Shown piece by piece: positions 5,811 to 6,167 of a DNA stretch of 6,167 nucleotides. Made by a program: the position numbers and the translations under genes. This DNA comes from Paludibacteraceae bacterium (GTDB lineage: Bacteria > Bacteroidota > Bacteroidia > Bacteroidales > Paludibacteraceae). Location: NCBI GenBank assembly GCA_017550055.1, contig JAFYMM010000332.1, positions 1 through 6,167 of the forward strand. Reading direction: 5' to 3'. Numbering within the stretch: position 1 is the stretch's first letter; the number at the start of each line of letters is the position of its first letter. Below the pieces are notes generated by a model, which did not search any database, was not told the DNA's origin, and worked only from the letters and a program-made list of their open reading frames with translations.

Positions 5811-6167
5811 TTAATCTTCAAATTCAGCTTTCAATACAGCCAATACCTCATCGATAGTTTCTTCTTCGAGGTCAGAGCGTTGAATCAACTCTTCACGAGT
5901 GAGCGACAATACATTTTTAGCTGTATCGCAACCAATGCCCTTCAACACATCAATAATCCAACCATCGATTTCATCGCTAAATTCATCGAGGTAGATATCT
6001 TCTTCATCAACTTCAACATCATTACGGAATACATCGATTGTATAACCTGTAAGCATTGTAGCCAATTTGATGTTATTACCATTTTTACCAATAGCGAGCG
6101 AAATCTCTTCTGGACGAAGATATACGTTTGCCTTCTTGTTTTCTTCGTCAAGCTCAATAGTTTGCAC
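5811..6167 (-). CDS. nusA: NusA, transcription factor, C-terminal part (cut by window edge)
   Basis: NusA binds RNA polymerase and nascent RNA and modulates pausing, termination and antitermination. Only the last 118 residues are visible; the reading frame runs open through the window end, so the 5' part lies beyond 6167. The leftover begins within the second KH RNA-binding domain: LRPEEISLAIGKNGNNIKLA holds the GxxG-type loop (GKNG, visible residues 27-30). An acidic stretch (EVDEEDIYLDEFSDE) and a helical tail follow. That tail, GIGCDTAKNVLSLTREELIQ to the end, resembles a helix-hairpin-helix-like module. The first visible codon is GTG, which is best read as an internal valine and not a start. 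infB follows after 85 bp, the widely conserved nusA-infB arrangement. Confidence 0.93.
   Translation of the reverse strand: MQTIELDEENKKANVYLRPEEISLAIGKNGNNIKLATMLTGYTIDVFRNDVEVDEEDIYLDEFSDEIDGWIIDVLKGIGCDTAKNVLSLTREELIQRSDLEEETIDEVLAVLKAEFED

Noticed and set aside
6165..6167. GTG at the window edge as a start codon for a 118-residue protein
   Set aside because: The protein begins inside a KH domain of NusA, so the codon is an internal valine of a truncated gene.

Overview
The window looks like a core-genome segment of an AT-rich member of the Bacteroidota, most likely Bacteroidales. The reasons are: promoter-like sequences of the TTTG-N19-TATATTTG type upstream of grpE; start codons preceded by A/T-rich sequence with no Shine-Dalgarno; a 1002-residue IF2 with a long Lys/Glu/Pro linker; and the order nusA-infB-cvpA, which I recall from that phylum. 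I cannot name a genus.

Layout from left to right. Positions 1-255 are non-coding and carry two matches to the Bacteroidota housekeeping promoter plus a small imperfect palindrome near the inferred transcription start. Then come grpE (256-819) and dnaJ (843-1991) on the plus strand, 23 bp apart, which look like one transcript. A near-symmetric hairpin (1993-2034) separates dnaJ from the convergent minus-strand cluster and can end transcription from both sides. The minus-strand cluster, in its own transcription order, is nusA (3' end only, 6167-5811), infB (5725-2717) and a cvpA-family gene (2602-2057). A strong intrinsic terminator (2644-2700) lies between infB and cvpA, so cvpA either depends on read-through or has a promoter I cannot identify.

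Functionally there are two modules. GrpE is the nucleotide-exchange factor and DnaJ the J-domain co-chaperone of the DnaK Hsp70 system; dnaK itself is outside the window. NusA (transcription elongation, pausing and termination) and IF2 (initiator tRNA recruitment and subunit joining) form the widely conserved nusA-infB pairing. CvpA-family proteins are small membrane proteins whose biochemical role is poorly defined.

I see no mobile element, CRISPR array, RNA gene or defence-type system, and no clearly undescribed system. The most interesting non-coding signal is a pair of short 4 x 7 bp tandem arrays, both with AGTT-type heptads on the plus strand. Each sits 6-7 nt upstream of a minus-strand start codon (cvpA and infB), where ribosomes would load. 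Within IF2, the linker carries three spaced copies of a KIDL motif and a 24-bp tandem coding repeat.
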